Shown in pieces: positions 1 to 9,609 of a stretch of DNA of 64,000 bases (position 1 is its first letter; every line of letters begins with the position of its first letter). The stretch lies in assembly GCF_008017545.1 (NCBI RefSeq), contig NZ_VRTZ01000001.1, forward strand, positions 124,001 through 188,000. The letters run 5' to 3'. The notes under the pieces were generated by a model. That model saw only the letters and a list, made by a program, of their open reading frames with translations, searched no databases and was not told the origin of the DNA. A program made the position numbers and the translations under genes. The DNA comes from Homoserinibacter sp. GY 40078. GTDB lineage: Bacteria > Actinomycetota > Actinomycetes > Actinomycetales > Microbacteriaceae.

Positions 1-1
1 G

Positions 2-31
2 AGCGGCCTGACCGGGGCGGTGAAGGGCTGA
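2..31 (+). CDS. C-terminal tail of a carbohydrate ABC transporter permease (partial)
   Basis: The window opens inside a reading frame that reads SGLTGAVKG and stops with TGA at 29-31, two bases before the GH3 start codon. This tail resembles the usual end of MalG/GanQ-type sugar permeases (GLTAGAVKG). I infer that the GH3 gene is the last gene of a sugar-uptake operon. Only nine residues are visible, so the family call rests on the tail motif and on context. Confidence 0.5.
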   Translation, partial: SGLTGAVKG

Positions 32-33
32 CG

Positions 34-2406
34 ATGTCGATCCGCGTTCCCGTCTCTCCTGAGTCCTCCGCGTCGTTGCCCTGGAACGACGCGGGCCGCA
101 GCCCTCACGAACGGGTGGAGGCGCTCGTCGCCGCGATGACCCTCGACGAGAAGCTCGCCCAGCTCTACGGGGTCTGGGTCGGTGCCGACGCCTCCGGGGG
201 CGAGGTCGCGCCGAACCAGAACGAGATGAGCCAGGAGATCGACCTCGACGAGCTGCTCCCCGCGGGGCTCGGACAGCTCACCCGACCGTTCGGTACTGCC
301 CCGGTCGATCCGGCGCTCGGCGCTCTCTCGCTGCAGCGCACGCAGGAGCGGATCGTGGCCTCCAGCCGGTTCGGCATCCCCGCGATCGCGCACGAGGAGT
401 GCCTCGCCGGGTTCGCGACGTGGGGTGCGACCGCGTACCCCGTGCCGCTCGCCTGGGGTGCGAGCTTCGACCCGGACCTCGTGCGCGAGATGGCCGGCCG
501 GATCGGACGCGACATGCGCTCCGTCGGGGTTCACCAGGGACTCGCGCCCGTGCTCGACGTGGTGCGCGACGCCCGCTGGGGACGCGTGGAGGAGACGATC
601 GGCGAAGACCCGTACCTCGTCGGCACCATCGCCACCGCCTACGTGCAGGGCCTCGAACAGGCGGGCGTCGTCGCGACGCTCAAGCACTTCGTCGGCTACT
701 CGGCATCGAAGGCGGGCCGCAACCTGGCGCCCGTCTCGGTCGGCCCGCGGGAGCTCGCGGACGTGCTCCTGCCACCCTTCGAGATGGCGCTGCGCGAGAG
801 CGGCGTGCGCTCGGTCATGAACGCCTACACCGACATCGACGGCATCCCGACGGCGGCGGACGCGAGCCTCCTCACCGACCTCCTGCGCGAGACCTGGGGA
901 TTCGACGGCACCGTGGTGGCGGACTACTTCGCGGTCGGGTTCCTCGCGGCGCTGCACGGCGTCGCCGCCCAGGACGACTGGGGCGCGGCGGCACGCGTGG
1001 CGCTCACCGCGGGCATCGACGTCGAACTGCCGACGCTCCGCGGATACGGCGAGCCGCTCGCGCGGGAGGTGCGCGAAGGGCGCCTCGACGAGGCGTTCAT
1101 CGACCGTGCGCTACGCCGCGTGCTGCATCAGAAGCTCCAGCTGGGACTGCTGGATGCCGACTGGTCGGCCGTCCCGTCCGCCCTCAAGGGCCTGCGGGGT
1201 GACGCGGGCGAGCTCCGCGGTCGCATCGACCTCGACACCGCGGAGAGCCGCGCCCTCGCGGCCCGCGTCGCGGAGCGCGCCCTCGTGCTGCTCCGCAACG
1301 ACGGCATCCTGCCGCTCGATGCGCCGCGGCGGATCGCCGTGGTCGGGCCGACCGCCGACGACCCGTACGCGGTGCTCGGGTGCTACTCGTTCCCCGCGCA
1401 CGTGGGCGTCAAGCATCCGGAGATCCCGATCGGGATCGACCTGCCCACCCTGCTCGCCTCGCTGCGGGCCGAGTTCCCGGACGCCGAGATCGACTACGTG
1501 CGCGGGACGACGATCGACGGCGGCGAGACCGACGAGATCCCCTCGGCAGTCGCGATCGCCCGCGACGCGGATGTCGTGATCGTCGCCCTGGGCGACCGCG
1601 CCGGCCTCTTCGGCCGCGGCACCTCGGGCGAGGGATGCGATGTGGAGTCGCTCGCGCTCCCCGGCGCCCAGCAGGATCTGCTCGATGCGGTGCTCGCATC
1701 CGGAACGCCCGCCGTCGTGACGCTGCTCGCCGGCCGACCGTACGCGCTCGGCGACGCACCGACCACGGCGGGGGCGATCCTCGAAGCCTTCTTCCTCGGC
1801 GAGGAGGGGACCCGGGTGGTCGCGGGTGCGTTGAGCGGGCGGGTGAACCCCGGAGGCCGCCTGCCCGTGAGCGTGCCCGCGACCGTCGGAGCCCAGCCGT
1901 CGACCTACCTCGCGGCACCGCTCGCCCGGAGGAGCACGGTGTCGAACATCGACCCGAGCCCCGCGTATCCGTTCGGCCACGGCCTGTCGTACACGAGCTT
2001 CGAATGGAGCGGGCACGAGGTGTCCGCCCCGTCGTTCTCGGACACCGTCGACGTTCACGTCACGATCCGCAACAGCGGCGATCGCGCGGGATCCGACGTC
2101 GTGCAGCTGTACCTGCACGACCCGGTCGCGACCGTCGTGCGGCCCGTGCAGCGGCTCATCTCCTACGCGCGTGTGGACCTCGATCCGGGGTCGGCAGCGA
2201 CCGTGCGCTTCCGTGTGCCGTCCGAGCTCGCCTCGTTCACGGGTGTCGACGGGCGGCGCATCGTCGAGCCCGGCGCGCTGGTGCTCGGGGTCGGGCGCTC
2301 GTCCGGCGACATCGTGCACGCGCACCCGGTGGAGCTCACGGGCACGACGCGCGTGGTCGACCACACCCGCCCCCTGCACGCGGAGGTCCGCGTCGAGCGC
2401 GGCTGA
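34..2406 (+). CDS. Glycoside hydrolase family 3 (beta-xylosidase or beta-glucosidase)
   Basis: This 790-aa cytoplasmic enzyme has no signal peptide. It has the GH3 N-terminal TIM barrel with the HEECLAGF motif (H120) and the segment GTVVADYF, whose D297 is the expected catalytic nucleophile. The alpha/beta sandwich follows, and a C-terminal fibronectin-III-like domain (SYTSFEWSG, RNSGDRAGSDVVQLYL) completes the usual full length. The start is ATG, with the purine-rich GGTGAAGGG just upstream overlapping the end of the permease gene. A preceding sugar permease and a following LacI repressor and xylA-xylB suggest hydrolysis of imported xylo-oligosaccharides to xylose. Cellobiose or another beta-glucoside is the alternative. 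Confidence 0.9.
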   Translation: MSIRVPVSPESSASLPWNDAGRSPHERVEALVAAMTLDEKLAQLYGVWVGADASGGEVAPNQNEMSQEIDLDELLPAGLGQLTRPFGTAPVDPALGALSLQRTQERIVASSRFGIPAIAHEECLAGFATWGATAYPVPLAWGASFDPDLVREMAGRIGRDMRSVGVHQGLAPVLDVVRDARWGRVEETIGEDPYLVGTIATAYVQGLEQAGVVATLKHFVGYSASKAGRNLAPVSVGPRELADVLLPPFEMALRESGVRSVMNAYTDIDGIPTAADASLLTDLLRETWGFDGTVVADYFAVGFLAALHGVAAQDDWGAAARVALTAGIDVELPTLRGYGEPLAREVREGRLDEAFIDRALRRVLHQKLQLGLLDADWSAVPSALKGLRGDAGELRGRIDLDTAESRALAARVAERALVLLRNDGILPLDAPRRIAVVGPTADDPYAVLGCYSFPAHVGVKHPEIPIGIDLPTLLASLRAEFPDAEIDYVRGTTIDGGETDEIPSAVAIARDADVVIVALGDRAGLFGRGTSGEGCDVESLALPGAQQDLLDAVLASGTPAVVTLLAGRPYALGDAPTTAGAILEAFFLGEEGTRVVAGALSGRVNPGGRLPVSVPATVGAQPSTYLAAPLARRSTVSNIDPSPAYPFGHGLSYTSFEWSGHEVSAPSFSDTVDVHVTIRNSGDRAGSDVVQLYLHDPVATVVRPVQRLISYARVDLDPGSAATVRFRVPSELASFTGVDGRRIVEPGALVLGVGRSSGDIVHAHPVELTGTTRVVDHTRPLHAEVRVERG

Positions 2407-2431
2407 GCCCTGACGCTGCCGTCCGTGCCGC

Positions 2432-3448
2432 TCAGGCGGCGGGAGCCGTGCTCTCGCGCACCACGAGGTTCGTGGCGAGGTCCATGCGCGGCACCGTCTC
2501 GAGGGGTGCCTCCGCCATCCGCAGCACGAGCTGCGTCGCCTCCTCCGCCATCCGGCGAAGGGGTTGCCGGATGGTCGTGAGGCGCGGGCTCACCCACTTC
2601 GCCAGCGGGATGTCGTCGTAGCCGACGATCGAGAGGTCCTCCGGGACACGGAGCCCCAATTCGCGCACCGCCTCGAGCACGCCGAGCGCCTGGAGGTCGG
2701 ATCCGGCGAAGATCGCGGTGGGTCGGTCATCGCCCGTGAGCAGCGCCCGGCCGTGCTCGTATCCGCCTGCCGTGTGAAAGTCACCGAAGCGGATCCAGTC
2801 AGGTGAGATGGTGAGACCCGCCGACGTCATCGCCGAGCGGAAGCCGTCGATGCGGGCGTGCGAGCACATCATGTCGTCGGGGCCGGTGATCGCCGCGATG
2901 CGCGTGTGCCCGAGTTCGATGAGGTGGCGGGTGGCCATGAGGCCGCCGGACCAGTTGGCCGACCCCACCGAGGGCACATCGGGTGTGGGGTCGCCCGCGG
3001 GGTCGATGATCACGAACGGGATCGCACGAGCGCGCAGCACGTCGCGGTACTCGGCGAGCAGGTCGGAGAAGACCAGAACCACGCCGACGGGACGTCGACG
3101 CAGCACGCCCTCGATCCAGTCCGGGCCGGGCGAGTGGCGACTGCCGCTCTCGGTGAGCACGACGCTCATCCCGTGGGATGCCGCGACGTTCTCGACTCCG
3201 CGGATGATCTCCATCGACCACGCCGCCTCGAGTTCGTGGAACACGAGCTCGACGAGGCCGGTGGCCGGGGGCGCAGCCTTTCGCCGGAGGTACCCCTGCT
3301 CGGCGAGGAGCCCCTCCACCCGTGCCCGGGTCGTCGGGGAGACGTCGGGGCGCCCGTTGAGGACCTTCGAGACGGTTGCGAGCGAGACGCCCGCCGCCTC
3401 CGCGACCTCGACGAGGCGGACGCGATCGGCGGATGCGGTGCGAGGCAT
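2432..3448 (-). CDS. LacI-family transcriptional repressor, probably of the xylose genes
   Basis: The 338-aa protein has an N-terminal LacI helix-turn-helix ([20 protein letters not shown], from about residue 10) and hinge, then a periplasmic-binding-protein-like effector domain ([20 protein letters not shown] near the end). It converges with the GH3 gene and is divergent from xylA, 135 bp apart. An AAAGGGG ribosome-binding site precedes the ATG. A palindrome sits between its start and xylA, so it probably represses xylAB and itself in response to xylose or a xyloside. The effector is inferred from context. Confidence 0.88.
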   Translation of the reverse strand: MPRTASADRVRLVEVAEAAGVSLATVSKVLNGRPDVSPTTRARVEGLLAEQGYLRRKAAPPATGLVELVFHELEAAWSMEIIRGVENVAASHGMSVVLTESGSRHSPGPDWIEGVLRRRPVGVVLVFSDLLAEYRDVLRARAIPFVIIDPAGDPTPDVPSVGSANWSGGLMATRHLIELGHTRIAAITGPDDMMCSHARIDGFRSAMTSAGLTISPDWIRFGDFHTAGGYEHGRALLTGDDRPTAIFAGSDLQALGVLEAVRELGLRVPEDLSIVGYDDIPLAKWVSPRLTTIRQPLRRMAEEATQLVLRMAEAPLETVPRMDLATNLVVRESTAPAA

Positions 3449-3469
3449 CGGTCCCCTTTCAACCGCGTC

Positions 3470-3491
3470 AGTCTACGGCGATTTCGCGAAA
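3470..3491 (-). promoter_or_regulatory. Candidate lacI promoter -10 and overlapping palindromic operator
   Basis: On the minus strand TAGACT (3470-3475) is a good -10 hexamer for the repressor gene. Just upstream lies the perfect 10-bp palindrome TTTCGCGAAA (3482-3491), where a bound repressor would block this promoter and could also affect divergent xylA. TATATG at 3535-3540 is a possible -10 for xylA. The palindrome is seen; its role as an operator is inferred. Confidence 0.45.
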
Positions 3492-3583
3492 CTATCGGAA
3501 CCCCTCACGGGGGTGGTGGTGTCGATTCTCATGGTATATGTTTGAACTCGCAACATTTCTCGACGAGGAGCTCAGGAGCCGAT

Positions 3584-4777
3584 ATGACCGCGCCCACCCC
3601 CACCCGTGACGACAAGTTCAGCTTCGGACTCTGGACGATCGGTTACAACGGCACCGACCCGTTCGGTGGCCCCACCCGCAAGCCTCTCGACGTGGTGCAT
3701 GCCGTCGAGAAGCTCGCCGAACTCGGGGCCTACGGCCTCACCTTCCACGACGACGACCTCTTCGCGTTCGGTTCGACCGATGCTGAGCGTCAGAAGCAGA
3801 TCGACCGCCTGAAGGGCGCGCTCGAGGCGACCGGCCTCATCATCCCGATGGCCACCACCAACCTGTTCTCCCCGCCGGTCTTCAAAGACGGTGGCTTCAC
3901 CTCCAACGACCGTGCGGTTCGCCGCTACGCCCTGCGCAAGGTGCTGCGCCAGCTCGACCTCGCGGCCGAACTCGGTGCGAAGACGTTCGTCATGTGGGGC
4001 GGGCGCGAAGGCGCCGAGTACGACTCGGCGAAGGACGTGCGCGCGGCGCTGTCCCGCTACAAGGAGGCCGTCGACTTCCTCGGGCAGTACGTGCTCGACA
4101 AGGGATACGACATCCGCTTCGCGATCGAGCCGAAGCCGAACGAGCCCCGGGGCGACATCCTGCTGCCGACCGTCGGTCACGCGCTCGCCTTCATCAACGA
4201 GCTCGAGCACCCGGAGCTCGTCGGCCTCAACCCCGAGGTCGGGCACGAGCAGATGGCCGGTCTCAACTTCGCCGCCGGCATCGCCCAGGCGCTGTTCCAC
4301 GGCAAGCTTTTCCACATCGACCTGAACGGCCAGCGCGGCATCAAGTACGACCAGGACCTCGTCTTCGGTCACGGTGACCTGCACAACGCGTTCGCCCTCG
4401 TCGACCTGCTCGAGAACGGCGGCGCGAACGGCGGCCCCGCCTACGAGGGCCCGCGGCACTTCGACTACAAGCCCTCGCGCACCGAAGACGAGACGGGCGT
4501 CTGGGATTCGGCGGCGGCGAACATGCGCACCTACCTGCTGCTCAAGGAGCGCGCCGCGGCGTTCCGCGCCGACCCGGAGGTGCAGGAGGCGCTCGAGGCC
4601 GCTCGCGTGCCCGAGCTGTCGGTGCCGACCCTGGGCTCGGGTGAGACCGTGGCCGATCTCGTCGCAGACCGTTCGGCCTGGGAGGACTTCGACCCGGATT
4701 CGTACCTGGGCGCGAAGGGCTTCGGTTTCGTCCGTCTGCAGCAGCTCGCCACCGAGCACCTGCTCGGTGCCCGCTGA
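3584..4777 (+). CDS. xylA: Xylose isomerase
   Basis: It interconverts D-xylose and D-xylulose. The 397-aa protein matches the actinobacterial (class I) length. Visible active-site elements are H55 in [11 protein letters not shown], the metal ligand E182 in [11 protein letters not shown], the GHEQMAG segment and the metal-binding loop [22 protein letters not shown] (split here only for naming; 4315-4380). The start at 3584 is chosen because AGGAG (3574-3578) sits five bases upstream and the protein begins like other XylA proteins ([20 protein letters not shown]); longer in-frame extensions are spurious. It is followed by xylB after a 55-bp palindromic repeat. Confidence 0.97.
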   Translation: MTAPTPTRDDKFSFGLWTIGYNGTDPFGGPTRKPLDVVHAVEKLAELGAYGLTFHDDDLFAFGSTDAERQKQIDRLKGALEATGLIIPMATTNLFSPPVFKDGGFTSNDRAVRRYALRKVLRQLDLAAELGAKTFVMWGGREGAEYDSAKDVRAALSRYKEAVDFLGQYVLDKGYDIRFAIEPKPNEPRGDILLPTVGHALAFINELEHPELVGLNPEVGHEQMAGLNFAAGIAQALFHGKLFHIDLNGQRGIKYDQDLVFGHGDLHNAFALVDLLENGGANGGPAYEGPRHFDYKPSRTEDETGVWDSAAANMRTYLLLKERAAAFRADPEVQEALEAARVPELSVPTLGSGETVADLVADRSAWEDFDPDSYLGAKGFGFVRLQQLATEHLLGAR

Positions 4778-4797
4778 CCCACCCACCCCACCCACCC

Positions 4798-4852
4798 GAG
4801 GGGTCGCAAAGTGCTCGAGACACGGCGTGTTTCGAGCACTTTGCGTCCCCTC
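4798..4852. repeat. 55-bp palindromic repeat, copy 1 (between xylA and xylB)
   Basis: It starts GAGGGGTCGCAAAGTGCTCG and ends CGAGCACTTTGCGTCCCCTC, so the whole unit can fold on itself with only a few mismatched pairs. The same 55-bp unit recurs at 34290-34344 and, inverted, at 35355-35409. Its position after the xylA stop codon suggests a terminator, an mRNA-stabilising hairpin or a REP-like element that could make xylA expression exceed xylB. Confidence 0.85.
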
Positions 4853-4878
4853 AATAAACGAACGGAGATGAGGGGCGC

Positions 4879-6297
4879 ATGATGCTCGTGGCGGGAGTCG
4901 ACTCGTCGACGCAGAGCTGCAAGGTGGTCGTCCGCGACGCCCAGACCGGGGCGATCGTCCGCAGCGGACGCGCCTCGCATCCGGACGGCACCGAGGTACC
5001 GCCCGCCGCATGGTGGGAGGCGCTGCTCGCCGCCATCGCGGATGCGGGTGGCCTCGACGACGTCGCCGCGATCTCCGTCGGGGGCCAGCAGCATGGCATG
5101 GTGGTGCTCGACGCCGACGGTCGCGTCATCCGCGACGCCCTCCTCTGGAACGACACCCGTTCCGCGGCCGCCGCCCGCGACCTGATCGCCGAGTTCGGCG
5201 CCGAAGGCCTCGCCGCCCGCACCGGATCCGTACCGGTCGCCTCGTTCACGGCAACCAAGCTCCGCTGGCTGCGCGACGCGGAACCCGAGAACGCGGCACG
5301 CGTCGCCGCCGTCGCCCTCCCCCACGACTGGCTCAGCTGGCGGCTACGCGGCTACGGCCCTGCCGACGAGAGCCCCCTCGGCCCCGACCTCGCGGCCCTC
5401 ACCACCGACCGCTCCGACGCATCTGGCACGAGCTACTGGAACCCCACGACCGGCGACTACGAGCGCGAGATCCTCATCGCCGCCCTCGGCCACGACCCGA
5501 TCGTTCCGCGATTGGCCGGACCGGGCGAGAGCATCGGCGAGACCGTCGCTCAGCCCGGGATCCCGGCCGGCATCATTGTCGGCCCCGGTGCGGGAGACAA
5601 CGCGGCAGCCGCGCTCGGGCTCGGCGCACGCCCCGGCGACGTGATCGTGTCGATCGGCACCAGCGGCACCGTCTTCGCGGTGACCGGGCAGCCGACCACG
5701 GATCACACCGGCACCGTCGCCGGATTCGCGGATGCATCGGGAGCATTCCTCCCGCTCGTCGCGACCCTCAACGCGGCACGCGTGCTCGACCGCATCGCCG
5801 TGCTGCTCGGAGTCGACCACGCCGGCCTCGGCGAGCTCGCGCTCGACGCGCAGCCCGGATCCGGCGGGCTCGTGCTGCAGCCCTACTTCGAGGGCGAGCG
5901 CACCCCGAACCTCCCCGATGCGACCGCGACCCTGTTCGGCATGACTCTCGCCGCGACGACGCGCGAGAACCTCGCCCGCGCCGCGATCGAGGGGATGCTG
6001 TGCGGCCTCGCCGACGGTCTCGACGCGGTCCGGCGCCTCGGCGTCGAGGCCCGACGGGTGCTGCTCGTGGGCGGTGCGGCGGCGAACCCCGCGGTCTCGC
6101 GGATCGCGGCCGAAGTTTTCGATGCGCCCGTCGAGGTACCGGAGCCGGGCGAGTACGTCGCACTCGGCGCGACCGTTCAGGCGGCATGGGCGGTAACCGG
6201 CGAGCGCCCGGAGTGGACGCCGTCCACCCTGGCCAGCCCGGATGCCGCCACGGTGCCGCTCATCCGCGAGCAGTACGCGGCGCGCGCCGTCGCCTGA
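4879..6297 (+). CDS. xylB: Xylulokinase
   Basis: An FGGY-family kinase of 472 aa that phosphorylates D-xylulose with ATP, delivering xylulose 5-phosphate to the pentose phosphate pathway. It begins [15 protein letters not shown] (phosphate-binding loop) and has [23 protein letters not shown], the catalytic-region [17 protein letters not shown] and a C-terminal nucleotide-binding segment ([18 protein letters not shown]). Two ATG codons stand in tandem at 4879 and 4882, and either may be used after GGAGATGAGGGGCGC. It lies 101 bp after xylA, separated by the 55-bp palindrome. Confidence 0.95.
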   Translation: MMLVAGVDSSTQSCKVVVRDAQTGAIVRSGRASHPDGTEVPPAAWWEALLAAIADAGGLDDVAAISVGGQQHGMVVLDADGRVIRDALLWNDTRSAAAARDLIAEFGAEGLAARTGSVPVASFTATKLRWLRDAEPENAARVAAVALPHDWLSWRLRGYGPADESPLGPDLAALTTDRSDASGTSYWNPTTGDYEREILIAALGHDPIVPRLAGPGESIGETVAQPGIPAGIIVGPGAGDNAAAALGLGARPGDVIVSIGTSGTVFAVTGQPTTDHTGTVAGFADASGAFLPLVATLNAARVLDRIAVLLGVDHAGLGELALDAQPGSGGLVLQPYFEGERTPNLPDATATLFGMTLAATTRENLARAAIEGMLCGLADGLDAVRRLGVEARRVLLVGGAAANPAVSRIAAEVFDAPVEVPEPGEYVALGATVQAAWAVTGERPEWTPSTLASPDAATVPLIREQYAARAVA

Positions 6298-6312
6298 GCA
6301 CCCGCACTCAAG

Positions 6313-7521
6313 TCACCCGAGTAGCGCTGAGGCGTCCTCCCGCGTGGCGATGAGCATCGGCTCGAGCAACCGCGTGGGCACCTCGCGCATCCCGTTGTCG
6401 GTCGTCGCCCCTCGAGTGACGGTCGGTTCCGAACCGTCGACGACCTCACGGACCATGCTGGCCACCGTGCGCGCAAGCTCTCTCGGGTCTTCGTAGACGG
6501 TCGCCGTGAGGGTGCCCGCGGCCACGGCCCGCGCACCGTCGAGGGTCGCCCCGCCGCCGGTCACGACGATGGTCGGAGACATGTCTCCGGCATCCGCCGC
6601 TCCCGCGTCCCCCGCATCGGGCTGCGCTGTCTCATCCGGTGGCGGTGGCTCGCCGGGGACCGGAGACGGCCCGTCCGTCGACGGCGCGGACGGCACGGGG
6701 CTCGCCGTCCACTCCGCGCCACCGCCGGGCCGAGCCACCACGAGCCCGGCCCCCGAGACCACCTCGCCCACGGCGCGAGCCATCTCGTCGGTCGGCGCAA
6801 GAACACCCGCGAGCGCGACCCCGTCGTCCAGAAGCTCGGTCACCCGCTTCGCTGCCGTGGTCGGACTCGCGCGCAGAACTGCCGCCTGCTCGAACCCGAT
6901 CCGCCCGGATGGCACGGCCAGCACGCCGCTGTCGAGGTACGGCTGCAGCACCTCGAGCGCCCCCTCGAACTCCTCCTGCGCGACGCGATCGTCACCGGAC
7001 CCGGCGAGCAATTCCACCGCGACGGCCGACTCTGCGCCCGAGCCAGAGCCAGCCCCCGCACCAGCCAGCTCGTCCAGCCCGAGTGCCGCGACGAACGCCT
7101 CGCCCCGCATCCGACCCGCGCCGCGGTGATCGAACGTTGCGTAGTAGTCCACTTCTCCCGAGTCGAGCACGAGGTCGTCGTAGGCGATGATCGCCGCCTC
7201 CCCCACGAGATCGGGCGTCAGCACAGCCGCGATCGCGGTGGCGTCCACGGGGGCGATGACGACAGCAGCGGGCTCGCCCGCGAGCGCCTCGCGCAGCTGC
7301 CCCAGCTGTCCGGGGATGTCGTCGCCGGCGAACCGCACCTCGACGGCGTGGCCGTCCGCGGCGAGCTCCTGCTCGAGCACCGCAGCGCTCGCGCCCCACG
7401 CGTCGTCGGCGGATCCGGGGAACAGCACCGCGACCGGCGGCCCGGACGGCTGCGGAGTGCATGCGATCAGAGTCCCGGCGATCACCGCCGCCGCCGCGCC
7501 CGCACCGATCGCCCGCCTCAC
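6313..7521 (-). CDS. Sugar-binding-protein-like lipoprotein (periplasmic-binding type I fold)
   Basis: The 402-aa protein has a lipoprotein signal peptide with lipobox LIAC (C21), so it should be anchored outside the membrane. VAVLFPGSADDAWGASAAVL and VVIAPVDATAIAAVL followed by AIIAYDDLVLDS resemble XylF/ChvE-type sugar-binding proteins. A low-complexity Ser/Pro/Asp-rich stretch (about residues 265-315) interrupts the C-terminal half, unusual for a transport subunit. No permease or ATPase adjoins it, so it may be a sensor rather than a transporter component. The GTG start is preceded by TATGCT exactly six bases upstream, which indicates a leaderless transcript. Confidence 0.72.
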   Translation of the reverse strand: MRRAIGAGAAAAVIAGTLIACTPQPSGPPVAVLFPGSADDAWGASAAVLEQELAADGHAVEVRFAGDDIPGQLGQLREALAGEPAAVVIAPVDATAIAAVLTPDLVGEAAIIAYDDLVLDSGEVDYYATFDHRGAGRMRGEAFVAALGLDELAGAGAGSGSGAESAVAVELLAGSGDDRVAQEEFEGALEVLQPYLDSGVLAVPSGRIGFEQAAVLRASPTTAAKRVTELLDDGVALAGVLAPTDEMARAVGEVVSGAGLVVARPGGGAEWTASPVPSAPSTDGPSPVPGEPPPPDETAQPDAGDAGAADAGDMSPTIVVTGGGATLDGARAVAAGTLTATVYEDPRELARTVASMVREVVDGSEPTVTRGATTDNGMREVPTRLLEPMLIATREDASALLG

Positions 7522-7541
7522 ACGGCGAGCATAGACGCGCG

Positions 7542-8225
7542 TCAGGCGCGGGCGACCGTCGCGAACGCCCGCACGGGGAAGGTCCCGAAGCCCTCGATCG
7601 CGGGAGGAGCAGCGGTGAAGCGCGCACCCGACCGCGGCAGCTCGCCGAGGCGCGTCAGGTGCTCGACCACGTGGATCCCGGCCGCGAGCAGCCCGGTGTG
7701 CGCCGGCCGCGGGCCACCCGGCACCACCTCATCGATGTTGAGCGAGTCGATTCCCACGAGGGCCGCCCCCTGCTCGATCAGGTACGCCACCCCATCCGGG
7801 GCGAGGAACGGCGCGTCCACTCCATACCCGGGTGTGCCGAAGTGCTGATCCCATCCGGTGAGGATGAGCACTGCAGCGCCGCGCAGCTGCCGGCCCTCAA
7901 ACGCCGCCGCGGGCACTCCGCGCGTGCCGAGCCCGCGCGCGTCGATCACCTCGGCGGGGAGGTCGACGAGGCTCGCGAGGTCGAGACCTGCGAGGTCAGG
8001 CCCATCGGCGAAGCGGTGGTACGGGCTGTCGAGGTAGGTGCCCGTGTTGCCGATGAGCGTGATGAGGTCCATCGCGAACTCGGTGCCCTCCTCGTAGTGC
8101 GCGCGCGAGTCGGCACGGGTGAGGTGCGGCGCGATCACGGGCGCGGGAAGCCCCGGGTAGGTCACGAGTCCGGCACGGATGGGGTGGCTGAGGTCGACGA
8201 TGCGACGCGGGTCAGGAGCGTTCAC
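7542..8225 (-). CDS. Cyclase family protein (kynurenine-formamidase-like metal hydrolase)
   Basis: The 227-aa protein opens with RRIVDLSHPIRAGLVTYPG and contains GNTGTYLDSPYHRFADG, a variant of the HxGTHxDxPxH metal-binding signature in which the first two histidines are N and T/Y. It keeps a downstream GWDQHFGTPGY and a C-terminal GIHVVEHLTRLGELP. Such enzymes act on amides or lactones; the altered motif leaves the substrate open. Its start overlaps the end of the upstream permease gene by 14 bases, so the two are translationally coupled and it may act on the imported compound. Confidence 0.75.
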   Translation of the reverse strand: MNAPDPRRIVDLSHPIRAGLVTYPGLPAPVIAPHLTRADSRAHYEEGTEFAMDLITLIGNTGTYLDSPYHRFADGPDLAGLDLASLVDLPAEVIDARGLGTRGVPAAAFEGRQLRGAAVLILTGWDQHFGTPGYGVDAPFLAPDGVAYLIEQGAALVGIDSLNIDEVVPGGPRPAHTGLLAAGIHVVEHLTRLGELPRSGARFTAAPPAIEGFGTFPVRAFATVARA

Positions 8226-9504
8226 GGATCCTCCGGATGACGGTCACCAGGACGGCGACGACGGTGAGCAGTGCCGGGATGAGCAGGTTCGCGCCCGCGA
8301 GGATGAGCAGCCCCACGGTCAGCACCACGGACACGACCGCCATCCACCACCCCGCGCTCCAGCGCTCGAGGAGGCGGGTGGCGGCGATCATGCCCGCGAA
8401 GTACAGCGCGACCATGGAGCTCGTGTGGATGAGGATGAACACCTCGAGATCGAGCCCCGCGCCGATGAAGACGGCCGAGTAGCCGAGCGTGATGACCGAG
8501 ACAAGCGCGATGGCTCGACGCGGAACTGCGCCTCCCGCGGCCCCGGGGGCGAACCACCGCGGCAGGTCGCGGTCGCGTGCGAGCGAGGCGGCCAGGTTCG
8601 CGAACGCGGGCATGTACGCGTTGAGAACGCCGAGCACGACGATGGTCGCGACCCCCGCGACGAGCGCGGGCCCGATCGCCGGGAGACCGACGGCCACGAG
8701 ATCAAGCAGCGGCGCATCGCCACTCGTGCCCGCGCCACCGAGTGCCCCGGCCGTCACGACCTGCAGCGCGAGGTAGGCAGCGCCCACGACAGCGAGGGCG
8801 ATGATCGTCGCGCCGAGGATCGTGCGCCGCGGATTGCGGAACTCGTGGGCGATGTGCGTGATCGCCTCGCCCCCGGCGAAGGCCCAGACGAAGAGGCTGA
8901 TCGCCAGCCCGACTCCCGACCAGCCGTTCGGGAGGAACGGGGTGAAGTTGGCGGGATCGACGGCGGGCGCGGCGGAGGCGACGACGATCACGACCAGCAC
9001 GACGAGCAGTGCCGAGAGAGCGAGTTGCACGCCGCCCGACACCTTGAGGCCGAAGAGCGACAGCACGAGCGCGGTGACGAGGAACCCGATCGCGATCACG
9101 CCCGACCATCCCGCGTCGAGGCCGAGCACCGCGGTGAGGTAGCCACCTCCGAGCGATGCGACGACCGGCGCCCCGAATGCCACCCCGAAGAGGAACCAGT
9201 AGCCGACGGCCCGGGCCGCGGTCTCTCCGAGCGCGAGCCGGACGAAGGTGGCGACACCGCCGCCGTCGGGATAGCGTCCGGCGAGCGCGGCGAAGGTTGC
9301 GGCAAGGGGAATCGAGAGCACGAGGACCACGAAGACCGCGAGGATCGATGCGGGCCCGGCCGCTTCGACGCCGAGCCCCGGTAGCCCGAGGATCCCGGTG
9401 CCGAGGACCGCCGCGATGTACATCGCGGATGCCGTGGGCAATCCGACCCGGCCGGTGCCGTGCACGGGCTCGGTCCCCGCGCGTTCGGCGGTCTGGTTCG
9501 TCAT
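8212..9504 (-). CDS. APC-family amino acid or amine permease
   Basis: A 430-aa integral membrane protein with about twelve hydrophobic helices. It begins its first helix with the APC signature AMYIAAVLGTGILGLPGLGV and has a typical helix 6 region (FVWAFAGGEAITHIAHEFRN). It probably imports an amino acid or related amine by proton symport. It is cotranscribed with and overlaps the cyclase gene, which hints at a joint catabolic role. The substrate cannot be read from sequence alone. Confidence 0.85.
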   Translation of the reverse strand: MTNQTAERAGTEPVHGTGRVGLPTASAMYIAAVLGTGILGLPGLGVEAAGPASILAVFVVLVLSIPLAATFAALAGRYPDGGGVATFVRLALGETAARAVGYWFLFGVAFGAPVVASLGGGYLTAVLGLDAGWSGVIAIGFLVTALVLSLFGLKVSGGVQLALSALLVVLVVIVVASAAPAVDPANFTPFLPNGWSGVGLAISLFVWAFAGGEAITHIAHEFRNPRRTILGATIIALAVVGAAYLALQVVTAGALGGAGTSGDAPLLDLVAVGLPAIGPALVAGVATIVVLGVLNAYMPAFANLAASLARDRDLPRWFAPGAAGGAVPRRAIALVSVITLGYSAVFIGAGLDLEVFILIHTSSMVALYFAGMIAATRLLERWSAGWWMAVVSVVLTVGLLILAGANLLIPALLTVVAVLVTVIRRIRERS

Positions 9505-9609
9505 GTCTCCATGGTGGATTGGCAGAACTACACGTTCCAGCGATTTTCCGCCATCGTGTGTCGCTTTTCCGCCGCGGCGCCCGACACGATCGCCCGGAGG
9601 CGGGACGCG

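Noticed and set aside
1111-2379. Long minus-strand reading frame opposite the GH3 gene
   Set aside because: High GC produces long frames on the opposite strand. Its residues (Arg, Gly, His-rich) lack any family resemblance and the GH3 frame is clearly coding.
8179-9384. Long plus-strand frame across the APC permease gene
   Set aside because: It is very rich in Asp, Glu, Arg and His and is the mirror image of membrane-protein codons; the permease on the other strand is obvious.
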